Shown here: piece after piece, positions 34,934 through 47,603 of the stretch
Layout: every line of letters starts with the position of its first letter
How positions within the stretch are numbered: position 1 is the stretch's first letter
Assembly: GCA_036872755.1 (NCBI GenBank)
Contig: JAVHNS010000019.1
Span: 186,001 to 250,000, forward strand
Origin: Orbilia blumenaviensis
Lineage: Eukaryota; Ascomycota; Orbiliomycetes; Orbiliales; Orbiliaceae
Reading direction: 5' to 3'
DNA: 64,000 nucleotides
The notes under the pieces: model-generated
The model's input: the letters and a program-made list of their open reading frames with translations, nothing else
Told to the model about the DNA's origin: nothing
Database searches by the model: none
Made by a program: the position numbers and the translations under genes

Positions 34934-36265
34934 ATGGACCAAAACACCGACCCCGTCAACGTTGCTATCTTTACCGCACTCGGCACCATCGTGGGCTATC
35001 TAGGCACCGAGGTAGCCTCCTACTCTATATTCGAGCGCTTGCTCTGGCCAACACGTCACTATAACTATGATGTATCCCATCCAGCCTCGCTACTTTGGAT
35101 AGCCGGCTTAATGCCAATGGGCGGTCCTATCCATAAGGCCGCTATCGAGGCGCTTGATAAATTTGTCGCCGGCAGCCTATGGCACGGCTATTGCCGCGGT
35201 AAAATGCTAGATTCTGCCTTCTACAAAAACCGTGGCCGCCACTACTTCGTGCGCACGATCGAAGACCAAAGGAAAGGTCTGGAGCAGAAGGACGGCCGCA
35301 ACGGCCTCTGGATCTCAGTCCTCGAACTGATGGAGTGGCCACGCCAGATACCTACGTGGAAGAATGATCCTGCAGCTGCAATCGACATGAAGGGAATAAT
35401 ATCCCAGCTTCCATTTTTCGAACTGAAACTCTCGAGGGCTCCTCAGCAGCGGCCTGGTGGACAGGAACCTGCAGCGAATGTTACAGGCGACATGGGGCCA
35501 ATGCGACTGCGATATATTTTCGGCGTTTTAATCAGTGAGGTTACCACAATAATTTTTGGAATTGCCACTGCTGTCGTCTGGAAAAGCCCGTTCGCCGTGT
35601 GGTATTTTGTACCCATACTCCTCAAATTCATAGCCCTTTTTTTCCGAGTCCGACGACAACCGATGAAGCTGCCCGAAGAGATGGGGGACCATGGGGATGG
35701 TGAGCTAACATTGTATGAGGTAGACGGCCATTACAGAGGATTCTTCCTCATCCATGGACCGAAGTATCTAGTCTACCAGTTCTTCCATCACTACGGCCAC
35801 CCCCTTCGCGATAACCTAGGTCTCTTTGGTGACCGCGTCAAGGAGATAGTATCCATGCTTACTGTTGTTGGTTTTGTTTTTGTTTACCCAGTTGGATTAA
35901 TCGCCTTCATCTTCGCTTCTTCTGATATCCAATGGGTCTGGCTCGGGTACCAGCTCATGACGATGATCAGCATGCATTGCTACCGCTTTTTCGGCGGCGA
36001 GGGCCGCGGCTCGACAGAGGAATGGCTCGCAAGGGAGCTGGGAGATTCTCCTGAAATAAGTCGGGATTCGGAAGTCAAAGATGGAGATCAGGAGATGATC
36101 ACTAGAAAACCCGTTCTTTTCAGAGATGACGAATCCGGGTTGACAATTGAGGCGCAACTGCAGAGCCGGATGGTCGAGAGCGTGAGGGACGGACGAAAGT
36201 ATCGGGAGAAGCGTGTCGAGAGAATTCTCGAAGATCATGCGAAATCTGGGAACCCGAGAGTATAA
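34934..36265 (+). CDS. Orphan multi-pass fungal membrane protein
   Basis: A single-exon gene of 443 residues from the ATG at 34934. Hydrophobic segments lie at about 8-28 and 50-62 (short), then 193-216, 220-238, 304-329 and 332-348, suggesting four to six spans. A polar block (about 65-185) separates the N-terminal from the central spans. The C-terminal tail (about 355-443) is highly charged and cytosolic-looking, ending with Arg/Lys/Glu-rich helix. I do not recognise the family, and no transporter, enzyme or receptor signature is visible. Codon use is GC-richer than the surrounding spacer, and the lack of introns contrasts with most neighbours. It sits beside the fold-back element in the most accessory-looking part of the window. 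Lineage-restricted membrane protein is the cautious call. Confidence 0.75.
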   Translation: MDQNTDPVNVAIFTALGTIVGYLGTEVASYSIFERLLWPTRHYNYDVSHPASLLWIAGLMPMGGPIHKAAIEALDKFVAGSLWHGYCRGKMLDSAFYKNRGRHYFVRTIEDQRKGLEQKDGRNGLWISVLELMEWPRQIPTWKNDPAAAIDMKGIISQLPFFELKLSRAPQQRPGGQEPAANVTGDMGPMRLRYIFGVLISEVTTIIFGIATAVVWKSPFAVWYFVPILLKFIALFFRVRRQPMKLPEEMGDHGDGELTLYEVDGHYRGFFLIHGPKYLVYQFFHHYGHPLRDNLGLFGDRVKEIVSMLTVVGFVFVYPVGLIAFIFASSDIQWVWLGYQLMTMISMHCYRFFGGEGRGSTEEWLARELGDSPEISRDSEVKDGDQEMITRKPVLFRDDESGLTIEAQLQSRMVESVRDGRKYREKRVERILEDHAKSGNPRV

Positions 36266-37264
36266 AAACCCCAAAGTTCCAGTAAATGCCAAGGGATCCA
36301 GAGGCCTATATGCCCTTTACTCAACAGACTAGCTGAAAGGCAAAATGCTTACGGTTTTTTATTTTTATTTTTTATTTTTCAAAGGGACGAATTGAGGCGG
36401 GATGGGGAAGACCAGCCTCGTCGGCCAGTGATGATATCGATACGCTGAAGATTATTCCCTTGAGCTTAGGTACCTACCTAATTACTGGTACATTATTGTT
36501 GTGTCGATTCTTCTTATTCATGTCCTTATTCTTACAAAAAGAAAGAAAAGAAGAACTCCTATGAGTATTATAATAAGACTGATTCGAATGTTATATTATG
36601 TAAAAGTATCGAGAAGCGAATGACTAACGGAATACCCTAGTAATTCATGCCTACTCTACTAGACACCTACTTGACCTCAGCTAGTCAAGGCGAGAGATAT
36701 CCACAATACATGATAAACGATAGAAAGAAACGGAAAAGAACATCGATAACTCCAGTTCCTCGTCTATTTTATTTTGTTCTATTATATTTCCAGAGTATAT
36801 TGTAAATAAAAGACGTGGAGTAGTATCGTCAACATTTGATATCCGTGCTCCTCAAGCTGGGCTAAGCGAGGTGGTGGTGCGCTGCGGTGTGTAATGTAAT
36901 GTAATGTAAGTACAGCCAGCCAGCCAGCCAGCCGTAGATATGCTGAGCACAGCCTCGCCTGCCCGCCTGCCCGCCTGCCCGCTGCTTCCCAAGAACTACC
37001 TATCTCACCACCACATCCCATTACGATATCCCCGGATATAACATAACCCATCCAGTCCTCCACCTCCGGTCGCCCCTCCCCTTCATCCTCACCCTCCGAA
37101 CAAAAAGAAGATCCAGAGGACGCTGCTTTCTTCGACTATACAATACAGCCTCAGCTGATCTGGATTTTACAATCTACCAAACCGGATTATCCTACCGTCG
37201 AACCGACCCGACGTAATCTTTGTCGCAGATAGCCTACTCAGGGTGGCTAACTGGAAAGTGCTGC
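36266..37264. other. Intergenic spacer / WD40 gene promoter
   Basis: About 1 kb with a TACCTACCTA palindrome block (36466-36481), a CCAG tetranucleotide run (36915-36934) and a CCTGCCCG run (36958-36983). The 3' part is pyrimidine-rich as in fungal leaders. A splice acceptor-like TTTGTCGCAG at 37219-37228 hints at an upstream 5' UTR intron. No separate gene is seen. Confidence 0.45.
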
Positions 37265-40225
37265 ATGTCGAGCTCTGTGCTTCCCCATCCACAATGCTCC
37301 GCCGATGCTTTGTCCGGTGTCGACGGTAGCCGCACTTCCTCCGCTTGTCTTGTGCCATCACCCTCACCATCCCCATCAGGGTCCTCGTCATCTTTAGCGT
37401 CGTCATCCTCGTCATCCTCTTCATCTTCGTCCTCATTTTCTAACCAACTCGCCTTTTCCGATCAACCGGCTGTCGCTACTACCGGCGGCAGCGACACCAC
37501 AACTACCACCACCCCTACAGCGTCCATGTCGACATCGGCTTTCCCAACGGATGCTGGATCCAACAAGCACGCATCCTTACTTCATCTCCCAGAAGCTCCC
37601 GATACGAATCTGGTAGATGAGGCCCAGCTGGACTTTTTGCCTCTGCCTCCCTTGAAGACCGACTGCGAGTTCTTGCCCAACAATGCCGACTCATCACTCC
37701 CCTCAGGCTCCCACGACCTCTTGGCTCTCTCTTCGCCTCAGACCCATAGCCCCACGCTGTCCAACTCGAGCGCCACAATCTCTAGCTCTAGCTCTCACCC
37801 TAGTTCCAGCTCCAGCTCGCTCCATGATGGCTTAGCCGACGGTGGTGTCTCTTTGCAACAACATAACTTTGATGGTCCTGCCTGGCCAAGTAATATCACC
37901 GAGAACAACGGTGTACCCTTAGAAGAGTCAGACCATCAATATCCCTTCCGACAACCACAACAGCATATTGCCCCTTCACTACCTTCGATGTTACAAGTTG
38001 AAATTGAACCCCCATATGGTGCAAATATGATTCAGAGTGATCGGGATAGTTCGCCCTCGACTATTTCCGACCTACCCCAAGAAACAGGGTCCTCTGCAAG
38101 ATATGACCACGATACTCTGTCGTCGCAGGACGGTGGTGGTGAGGATTCTAACACCCTGGCTGCCCTGGCTACTATAGGATCACCACGTACCTTGTCTACA
38201 GATGCCCAGGATGTATTGATGGAGTCCGGATATGAAGATACGGATCCCTCCTCCGACGAGGACCAACCTCTCGACGTCTTTATGGGTGATGCTACAACTG
38301 GTGGTGGTGCTGCTTCTGTTGTCGGTGATGGTGCTGCCGGTGCTGCCGGTACTGTTCCGGAATCGCTGACATTAAGCGACCTAGAATCAAGCCCCGCTGG
38401 GATCTCAATCGGACCTCCTACAGTCCCTATTGCAGCTTCTCCCGCTGACCTATCATATGATCTTCTTGACGCTGTAAATGATTTTATGCCAGAATTTGAT
38501 TTCGATACCTTTCTCCAGGCGGATCCCATGGACCTCGACAACCCGGTATTTGGTCCTAATACTATGCCACTAAATTCTCCTCCTGTTACCGCTCCACCCG
38601 TCTGGTTCCCCCATATTCAAAATATCCCCCAGGAATGGCTTGCGAACCATCCGAATTTACCGTTCGGAATCTTCCAGGGCAATGGAAATACCTTCTTCGG
38701 GTTCGCTACCGCGATAGACGATGATTCGCCAGAATGGCCTGGCCCTCAGTTCCATGGCGAGTACGAGAGGAACCTCTCCTTCTCCGATTTCTGCAACATG
38801 TTGTCCATCAAGTATCGACAAGACCCTGTCGGAAATGCTGAATGCAAGATAAACCAAGACTTTATCGAGATTCTTAATTTCCACTTACCTCCCATGGTTC
38901 ACAGAAATCAGGTCGATGAGTATCGCCCGGACTATCAGGGAATCCCGTGGCGGGAACTGGAGATGGAAAGACACAGGTTTAGACTGCTAAGGAATCGGAA
39001 ATACTCCAACTATGCCAACATGAAACCATATCCGGACCCCCTCAGGGTAAGTCATCGGATATTTTACGAAGTCCACACTCAAATTTAAAGCCGTGTTCTA
39101 ATCATTTACTATCTGTAGATGCCGCAATTCTTACCAATCAAAGAGAATTACTTCCGATTCCGTAAGACGTGCAATAGTGTCGATGTGAAGTTCTCACATT
39201 TCCAGCTTCGCAATGTGATTTCATCAACATCTAAGAATGACGTCTTTTACACTGGGGACTCGACAGTCATGCGGTACGACCCACAATCTGATGCGAGGCA
39301 GACGATCATGGACCTTCGAAGACCATGCTCCGGGGACCCCATCAAAATCACGACGCTCGCTTCGGACTTCGGTGTCATCATTGCAGGTGGTTTCTATGGC
39401 GAGTACGCTATGTTGTCATTGGACTCGGCCGTCGGGACCAAACCGATCGAGGGCTTGGTTACGACGGATAGCAATGGGATAACGAACCACGTGCATTTTT
39501 TTAAATCTCGAACCTCAGGTACTCCGCATGCAGTTTTCTCTTCAAACGATGAGAGACTGCGGATACTGGACTGCCATCTTAACAAGATGGTAGCTGACTA
39601 TAAGTTACCGTGGGCAATCAATTGTGCCGACACATCTCCAGATGGCCGGCTGCGAGTTATTGTCGGGGACGCAAAGGAGGTCGTCATCCAAGGCGCTGAC
39701 GATGGAGAAACAATACACAGGCTTCCGGGTCATCTCGACTATGGGTTCGCATGCGCCTGGTCGGACGATGGACATACAATTGCCACCGGAAACCAAGATA
39801 TGATGGTTAGGGTGTACGACGCCAGAAACTTCAAGAGGGAAGTGGCAGTTTTGGATGCAGATATCGCAGGCGCACGGTCTTTGAGGTTCACGCCTGTGGG
39901 GAGCGGTCCAAGAGTCTTGGCGTTTGCGGAGCCTGCAGATATGGTTTCGTTGGTGGATGCTGTCACATGGGAAAGTCGGCAGAGGGTCGACTTCTTTGGC
40001 GAGATCGCCGGTATCACATTCTCACCAGATGGACGGGATTTGTATATTGCCAATTCGGATAGGATGGTGGGCGGGTTGATGAAGTTTGAACGGTGGAAGA
40101 CCGGGAACTCGGGTTACCCCGAAGACAGTAATGCGTGGAGGGACGATGCAGAAGAAGAACCTCCAATTTCCAGGCGAAGGGTGAGGTTGCGGGATGTTAA
40201 TATGGACAATTTGGGAATCGTTTAA
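37265..40225 (+). CDS. Conserved fungal WD40-repeat protein with long disordered head
   Basis: Exons join(37265..39046, 39119..40225) give 962 residues. The first roughly 440 residues are Ser/Thr/Pro/Asp-rich and disordered, with polyserine runs. A conserved block follows (HIQNIPQEWLANHPNLPFGI, then WRELEMERHRFRLLRNRKYS). The 72-nt intron (GTAAGT...CTGTAG) joins PYPDPLR to MPQFLPIKENYFRFRKTCNS. A beta-propeller then covers the C-terminal third, with WD-like repeats such as FACAWSDDGHTIATGNQDMM and GITFSPDGRDLYIANSDRMV. The domain order resembles an uncharacterised fungal WD family including S. pombe SPBC2A9.03 (from memory, not searched). WD propellers are protein-interaction platforms; no partner can be inferred. 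The start at 37265 is the first in-frame ATG; an upstream exon cannot be excluded. Confidence 0.83.
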
Positions 40226-41443
40226 CGATAAAGTTTTTTGTTTTGAAGCATGTTTTACATATTAGGTTACTTTTTTTCCCTTTCTTTCTCTTTCTTCGGA
40301 ATATCTGGATTGCGAGGGGTTTGTCCGCTTGGGGTACGGGATGGGATTCATTTTCGTTATCATTGCGATTTAAGTTTTTTTTGAACGCGGGGTTTCTTGT
40401 CATTAGCAGTTCATTTTGAAAGCCATTCATTTTGCATATCGGATATTGGAGATGTTTTCTTTATGAGTTCTATTGCCAAAGGCTGCTATGTCCTTTTTTG
40501 TTTTGCATTCTCATGTCCGCCCTCTTGATCTCTCTTCTCATCCTCCTGTCGCTTTATAGCAGATAGCAACTACTATGCATTTGCGACACCTTTTACTTTT
40601 TGGTAAGCTTACAAGTAAGGACTTACCCAAGGACTTACTTAGCTGCTTACTTAAGTAAGTAAGTGAGTAAGTCAATACTTAGTTTAGAATTGGGTAATCC
40701 CCTGAAGGTACGTCCTTCCTCGGGGTGAATTGAGGCCTTCGTACGGTCTATCCTCCTGCTCACGGTGTTTTTCTGTTTTACCCTCCCTCTTCTCGGTTAC
40801 TACAATAGCATATCATATCGATGGCAATTTAATGCATCGGCTTGGTGTTCTTGATATCGCTAGCTTGCCGGATAGATAGTACAGGTGGATGTACATGTAT
40901 GTACTTGGCCTAGCTAGGTGACTTAGGCAGATGAGTATCGATTATATTCAAGGTTTTGGTATAGTCTGGTCTTCTCCGGGAGGAGGGGGGATATGTGTCA
41001 ATATCAAATATCAAATATCAGATAATAAGTTTACCGCTTCCGGAAGCACATGACCGAAGGGAAGAAATTACGACGTTACTAAGGCGCGAAAAAGGGCATG
41101 CACGATGACTTGCAGCACTAGCTAGCTAAGTAGCTAGCTAATTTTTTCTTTCTTTCTTTCCGGCAGCATAATGATGATATCTGTGGCTGGACCCTTTTAT
41201 ATATTTCTTTTAAAAAGGGGTTTACGACATTGTAGATATACTAGCTGACAGGAAAAAGGGCCGTCGGTCGATGGCGACGAGAGCTTTTTCTTCGCCTCTT
41301 TTCGGGTTGTTTTTTCTGTGGCTCCGGAATACATGCATGTTATTTACCTAATTTTCTTTTGTTTTTGGGGAGGCAAAAAAATTTAGACGTCATTTGGCAG
41401 CTTTAGCTGAGAAAGAACGAAGGGAAGCTTGAGCATCTTTTTG

Positions 41444-41474
<31 letters not shown>

Positions 41475-44400
41475 GAAGTTCACAAGGGGCTGAAGAAAAA
41501 CGAGGAAACGTTCAACGAGTGTTTTTTCTGTCCAACCGGTCGGGAAGAAAGGAAGTTGTCCCACGGGGCGGAATGGCAAAACCGGGGGAGATCCAATCCC
41601 AATTTGTGCATCATCATCATCAACAAAGAACAAGAATTAAAGGGGAAAAGGAAAGAAAACAGAGTTTACATGCGTACGGGAAGGGGAGAGTGTGCAAAAA
41701 AAAAGGGGTGGGATCGTATTTTGCTCGAACATGACAGGGTCTTGTAGCCAAGAGAGACACAGATACACTAACTAAAGGTGCAAAAAGTAAGAGGGTAAGA
41801 AATTACAATTACTCAAAGATTCGTAAGGCAAAGGAGAGGCTAAAACCGAAGCCGGGGTGATGCGTGATGTGTTTTTTCTTCGATTCGGAAATTGAATTTC
41901 AATATATTGGACCTGCAAGGCTGTTCGGAAATGTTTTAAAGTGCATATTCTGGTGGTAGCTACTACTGTGTGTATATACGGCGAATGGGCAAGTCAATCT
42001 GTCTCGATGTCGACGGAAATACGACCCTCTGACGGCGCTTTTTCTTCTTGACCTTTTTCTTCTTCTTCTTCTGTTTTTTCCATTCCATTCTATTTTATTC
42101 GAGTCGTCGCTTTCGCTAGAGTAGTAGGTGCACATGTATGATGATATTACCCTGGGCGCAAAAAAATAATAAAAACGTTCACACTAGCTCGCTAGGTGCA
42201 GACGAGACCTGTGGTGCAGAACATGCATGGTGCACGCACAAACACCAGGGAAAAAGAAGGTATCTTTTGAGTCAGTGGAGACTGCAATGCAGCCATACAG
42301 CTAGACATATGTACGTGTGTGTGTGTATGTAATGTGCGTTTGTATGGGAAACGTCGGACGACGTGGAAAGAAAAAGCCAAAGCTGTCATACATTGAGGCT
42401 TGCAAGGACGGATTGTGAAAAAGAAGGGAAAAGGCAATTGACCAATCGCCTCGTCTGAATGCTTCTTTTTTGCTTTCCCTTCCTGTGATACCCCTGACCC
42501 AATAAGGACTTGTCGGAGTCGCGATTTTTTCCCTTGAGGTTGCTTCTTTGTTTTTTTATTTTCTTTTTCCTATTTTTCTTGTGAAGTTTCTTTTGTTATG
42601 CTTTTGGGCGGTATGTATGGGGGAGGAGTAATTTCCCATCAGGACCTTCCCCAAGCCGAATTTCAAAACCTCGTTCATCTCGCTCCAGGTGCCCGGCAAT
42701 TGGCCTTTATAAAATTTTTAAATTTATTTTTCCCTCCCTTCTGTCATTGTTTACCCGCCCTGCCTGTTGGCTTGCATACATACATATGCCACATTCCGGG
42801 AGCCAGAGCATTTTGAGGGAAGAAACCGGTTCGGGGAGGTCCTGGGAAACCTTGAATCCTGATTCTTTCGAACTTTTGGCGATGTTTTGTGTGACATACT
42901 TTTTTCACATTTCAGTGGCACTGTATGCTATTACAGCAGATTCAGATGCATAACCGTTTGATATGTGTATGAACACCGAAGTACCTAGTATGTAAATAAA
43001 TAAAAAAAAATAAAAGAATACTTAGAATAGATAGCAGGCCTGGAATGAACGGACCAAGGACAAACGGTACCTTGCATGGGCGGAGAGGACTGCTAATATT
43101 AGCCCTCTCGTGGGCCGTTGCAAGATAGAGAGGATTTTTTCTGGGTGAGAGAGAATTGAGAGAGTGAGAGAGGACTGACTTGCTGACCGGACTGGACTTT
43201 CTCTCTTGAGTAATTCGACTGTTTGAGCTAGGACGGTAGAAGCAAAGGAAGAGGGTTAGGATATAGTATGGACTGATGGGGGATGGCTAATTAGAGTGGC
43301 TCCTCCCGACAAGTGTGCACTTACTTACTTACATATTACAGGCACAAGGCACAAGGCACAGGCACACAAAGCACAGGCACACTCATTCAAGGACATATAT
43401 GTACTTATACTTACATACATACGTACACAGCCGGGGCGTGTGCCTGTGCCCATATTAGTAAATTTGATCCGTATTGGTATTAGTGTTTTTGTTTGATATC
43501 GGTGATGATGGACTTTCCAGGAAGAGAGAGAGGGAGAGAGAGATAGAAGGAGACAGAACAGGAGTAAGAACGAGAACGAGAACGAGAACAAGGAGAAAGA
43601 ACTGTCACCAGAAACCATGCCAGTGGGAAACCATGCCAATGCCATGCACGAGTAAGTGATACTAGAACAATTGAATAGAATAGAGAAGAAAAGAAAAGAA
43701 GAAAAAAAAAAAAAAAAAGAGGATGAAGCATTGATTGCATTGGACGGTGAGAATTAAAGGGGTACATGGTACATTGCATAGACCTGTGCCAATACCACAA
43801 AGCCGTGGGCCCTGATACATACATGTACTCATACTTACACATACACACATATGCTGTCCGTACGTATGGACGATGTACCTGGACGGCGTAATAGTGTACC
43901 TGGGGGGCCTGGGGGGGCTTGCCTGTATGCTATGGCTATACCATCTTATGCCAGGTCACAGGTACCCGGCCCAGCTAAAGGCACGATCAATCAATATTAT
44001 TATTAACATTGCAACCTCGAAATCTCCAATCTCCCAGAATCCCCAATCCCATCCCCCCAATCTAAGCCTTGGCCTGGCCACACCCACAATTAACATCCAT
44101 CCATCACACACACACACCCCCCCCCCCCCAAAACCAGGCCAAACCGAACCAATCCAAACCGAGCCGCCAAACCCAGAAACCTCCTTTCTCGTCAGTATAT
44201 TTTATGGAACCCTCTTCCTCTGACTTCCTTCCAGCCCTTTCCTCCCTTCCCATCTTCTTCTTCTTCTGATTTCTGCTCGTAACGGAACCGCCTCCTTGCG
44301 ATTCTCTTCGACGCTCGTTCCCTGCTGTTTTGCTTTTCGTAGACACGCCCGCTTCACTCCTTCAGCGGCTGTTCTTCCATTCAACAATCCGACCAACACG

Positions 44401-44522
44401 AAATAATATTATTACTTTCGACTTCATCCTCCTGCCCTTCCCCCCAAAATATACACAACCTTAATTTCTAGTTTCAATTCGATTAACTCTTCGAAAGAGA
44501 AGGAAATCATCAGTCAACAATC
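40226..44522. other. Large intergenic region upstream of the GH17 glucanase
   Basis: About 4.3 kb with no supportable gene. It includes an ACTTA/AAGTA repeat block (40603-40682), GCTAGCTA palindromes (about 41120-41140), GT/CA runs (42308-42330), a GCACAAG/GCACAGG repeat (43340-43380), a GAACGA repeat (43566-43590) and an A17 tract (43700-43718). A CA/C tract (44106-44130) and a CT-rich leader (44210-44400) lie just before the GH17 start, suggesting a long promoter and UTR for that highly expressed-looking gene. Confidence 0.5.
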
Positions 44523-46844
44523 ATGAGATCCGCTGCTGTTGCCCTTGCGGCTTCGGCCCTCCTTATGGGCGCCGAAGCCGGTTCTCTTCTTCGACGACAT
44601 GCTCACCGCAATGTCCACAAGAGGGATTACGGATACGAGGCCCCGGCGTCACAGGAAGCCGAGACTTGCAAAGTCATCACCTACACCACCTGGGTTGAGT
44701 ACAATCGTGAGTATCTCTATCACCCCCTTTTTTCTATTTCCCTACTTTGTTTCCTTCCTTTTTCATCTGCTCCCTGGTCATTCTTTGGGTGATCGCTTCA
44801 CGATACCATCCTGGTTGGTGTTTTACCTGTATACCCAATTTCATTCGCCCGTTTTGTTTTGTTGGATTTGTACAACACAACGCGTTCTCTCGCAACACTT
44901 CCACAAGAAGCAATCCGTCCATCCAATCACCACCACGAGGTGGGCACGGACATCAGCACGATGGCATATCGTGATGTCTCCATTTGACCTCAATAGGCCG
45001 ACACCCTATTTTTCTTGACGCAAAAATCTTTGTATATTCTTAGAATAAGTGAGAATACCGTTTGCTAACTATATATGGCCGGAATCCAGCCCCAAAGCCA
45101 ACTTATGAGACCACCGAATACGTCAAGTCTACGGTCACCCTCGTCCCAACACCTCACACGACGGTCCCATACACTTACTCCATCCCAGTCCCGACACCTG
45201 AGGTCACCACCTGCGAGACCCCTGGTACCTATACTTTCCCAGCGAAGACAATCACTCTGACCTCCACAGAGTATGTGTGCGTTCCAAGCACCACCGTCCT
45301 CCCACCAGGAACCCACACATACGGTGTCAACACCAAGGTCGTCACTGAGACCCTCACCACCGTCACCTGCCCGTATGCTTCCACATACACTTCTGGAACC
45401 GGTGTCTACACCACACTCACCAGCACCGTTTTCGAGTGCCCAACTCCTGGAACTTACACCTATGGTGGACACGAGACCACTGTCACCAAGACTTCCACTA
45501 TTACTTACCCAGCTGTTGAGACATATACCCCAGGAGTCTATACCCACCCAGTCAAGACTGTCACTGTCACTGTTCCATCTTATGTCTACACCTGCCCATA
45601 CGCTCCATTCACTCCTGAGCCAACTCCAGAACCAACCCCCGAGCCAACCCCAGAACCTACTCCTACCCCAGAGCCAACTCCAGAGACCCCAGCTTATACC
45701 CCACAGGAGCAGCCGCCAGCTCCGCCATCGTATACTCCAGAGCCAGAACCTAAGCCAGAGCCAACTCCTGAGGTTCCAGTCTACGAGGTCCCAACTACCA
45801 AGGAGGAGGTTCCAACTTACACCCCACCAAAGACCACCGTCAAGTCTGAGACTCCTAAGCCAACCAAGCCATCTGGCCCAATTGACTACAGCAACGTTGG
45901 AACTGGCCGACAATGGTGTATCACCTACACTCAGTACAACAACGACAGGTCCTGCAAGACTCGTGACCAGATCTTCACTGATATCGAGGAGGTTGCCAAC
46001 AAGGGTTTCCGATCCATCCGTGTCTATGCCCCTGACTGTGACGCTTTGGAGCACATCACCGATGCTTGCGACAAGTACAAGTTGAAGATCGTCATGGGTG
46101 TCTTCATCCGTAAGAATGGTGGTGCTTATGACTACCAGGACGTTAAGGACCAGGTCGACAAGTTGGTTGCCTGGAAGCGATGGGATATCACTGAGCTCAT
46201 TGTCATCGGTAACGAGTCCGTCTGGGGTGGTATCATCTCCTCCTCCGACCTCGTCAACCTCATCGGCGAGTGCAAGGGAATCTTCAAGGCTGCTGGATAC
46301 CCAGGAAAGATCACCACTTCTGAGGTTGTCTCCTCCCTCGAGGCCAACCCCGGTCTTTGCGGTGTCATCGACGTTGTTGCCGTTAACATTCAACCCTACT
46401 TCAACGGTGGTTACGCTGCTGATGCTGGCAAGTTCCTTAAGCAACAGATGGAACAGGCTAAGGGTACGTATAAATAATTTTACTCACGCATATCTTTTTT
46501 TAAAAAGCCATTTCACTAATACGTCGTTTTTCTTTGAACAGCTGTTTGCAACCTCGAGACCTTCTGCTTGGAAGCCGGTTGGCCATCCGGTGGTGCCCCC
46601 ATCAACAACGCCATCGCCGGAGAAGGTGAGCAGGCCACTGCCATCCGCTCTATCTACGAAGTCGATGATGGTCACATCTCCTACTTCAGCACTTAGTAAG
46701 TTTATACACCCCAAGTTATGTCTAATGAAGTATAACATGTTTGCTAACTTTATTTTTAGTGATGATCTATGGAAGGATCCTAACATGAACGGCGGTGTCG
46801 AGAACCACTTCGGTTGCGCCAAGCTCTTCCCAATGAACTATTAA
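44523..46844 (+). CDS. Secreted cell-wall beta-1,3-glucanase, GH17, with adhesin-like N-terminal half
   Basis: Exons join(44523..44706, 45090..46463, 46542..46695, 46760..46844) give 598 residues. A signal peptide (MRSAAVALAASALLMGAEAG) is followed by a Kex2-type KR at 33-34. Residues about 60-230 form Thr/Tyr/Pro-rich repeats (PGTYTF, PGTHTYG, PGTYTYGG) like wall-bound adhesins. A Pro/Glu/Thr linker of PTPEP units comes next. The GH17 domain starts near 334 (GRQWCITYTQYN). IGNES holds the likely acid/base Glu (about E437) and LEAGWPSGG the likely nucleophile (about E530). The Cys residues in DCDALE and CNLETFC suit disulfides. No GPI signal is visible, as it ends HFGCAKLFPMNY. Family enzymes cut or re-form beta-1,3-glucan in walls. 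Codon use is strongly biased to C-ending codons, suggesting high expression; this bias also creates a long antisense ORF. Intron 1 (383 nt) is unusually long. Confidence 0.93.
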
Positions 46845-47603
46845 TTGAAGTGACGCCAATTTAGCCAGCCGTGTTTTGTTTCCTTTGTCTTTTTAAAACC
46901 CTTCTGTACAATACGCCAAAGCCATGAGTTAGGGAATGTATAAATTCATATGCTTCTAATTCAACCATTCTCTTTCGATATTAATCTTGTCCTCTCCGTC
47001 TCCTTTCTTTCCCCTTTTGCTCTCCTTTTTTTGGTTTTCGTTTTCACTATTGGTATTGTTGATGCATGGTAGAGAGCGTGCGTGCGTGTGTGATAAACCT
47101 TTTCATTTGTCAAAATGGTTTGTAGTAGTCGGGTGGATGGGGATGGTGATGGTAAATTCCCTTTGTAGAACTGCAGAAGTTGTGCTTGTAAGATAAGATG
47201 AGAGATAGATATAGACGGGGTGGTTGTTAGCTATATAACATCACACAGCTATCAAAGACACCTATATAATACTTAATAACTAATAATCCTTCCCTCTGTA
47301 TTCGACTGCTCATGATCAGATGATCTTAAATATTTTTAAAGTCTGATCCGAATCTATCTATGTGTGTCTGTGTCTATGATACTGCAGTGGTAGGCGCGGC
47401 AGCTGCCAGAAATGCCTGGAAACCGGGGCATGTGCCTGGTTTGTTGGAAGCGGTGCGTTGTTCCCCTGAAGCTCCAAAGCTGCCCGCCCAAGCTCCCCCA
47501 ACTTAGCGCTCCAACCTACCTTGCCAACCTTCAACCTTTCCCCCCTCCAAAAACCAAAGTAACAACAAAGCAGCTAGCCTGTCGGTGTCCCATTATCGCA
47601 GCA
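46845..47603. other. Intergenic spacer
   Basis: A 759-base spacer with the GH17 3' UTR and dynamitin promoter. It is T-rich at 47000-47040 and has no supportable gene. Confidence 0.5.

Noticed and set aside
38032..38541. Antisense ORF of 169 codons in the WD40 gene
   Set aside because: It is a shadow of the disordered sense region and has no domain or start context.
45065..46444. A 459-codon antisense ORF across the GH17 gene
   Set aside because: It mirrors the C-ending codon bias of the sense gene, is Trp/Ser/Leu/Val-rich without domains, and the sense protein is certain.
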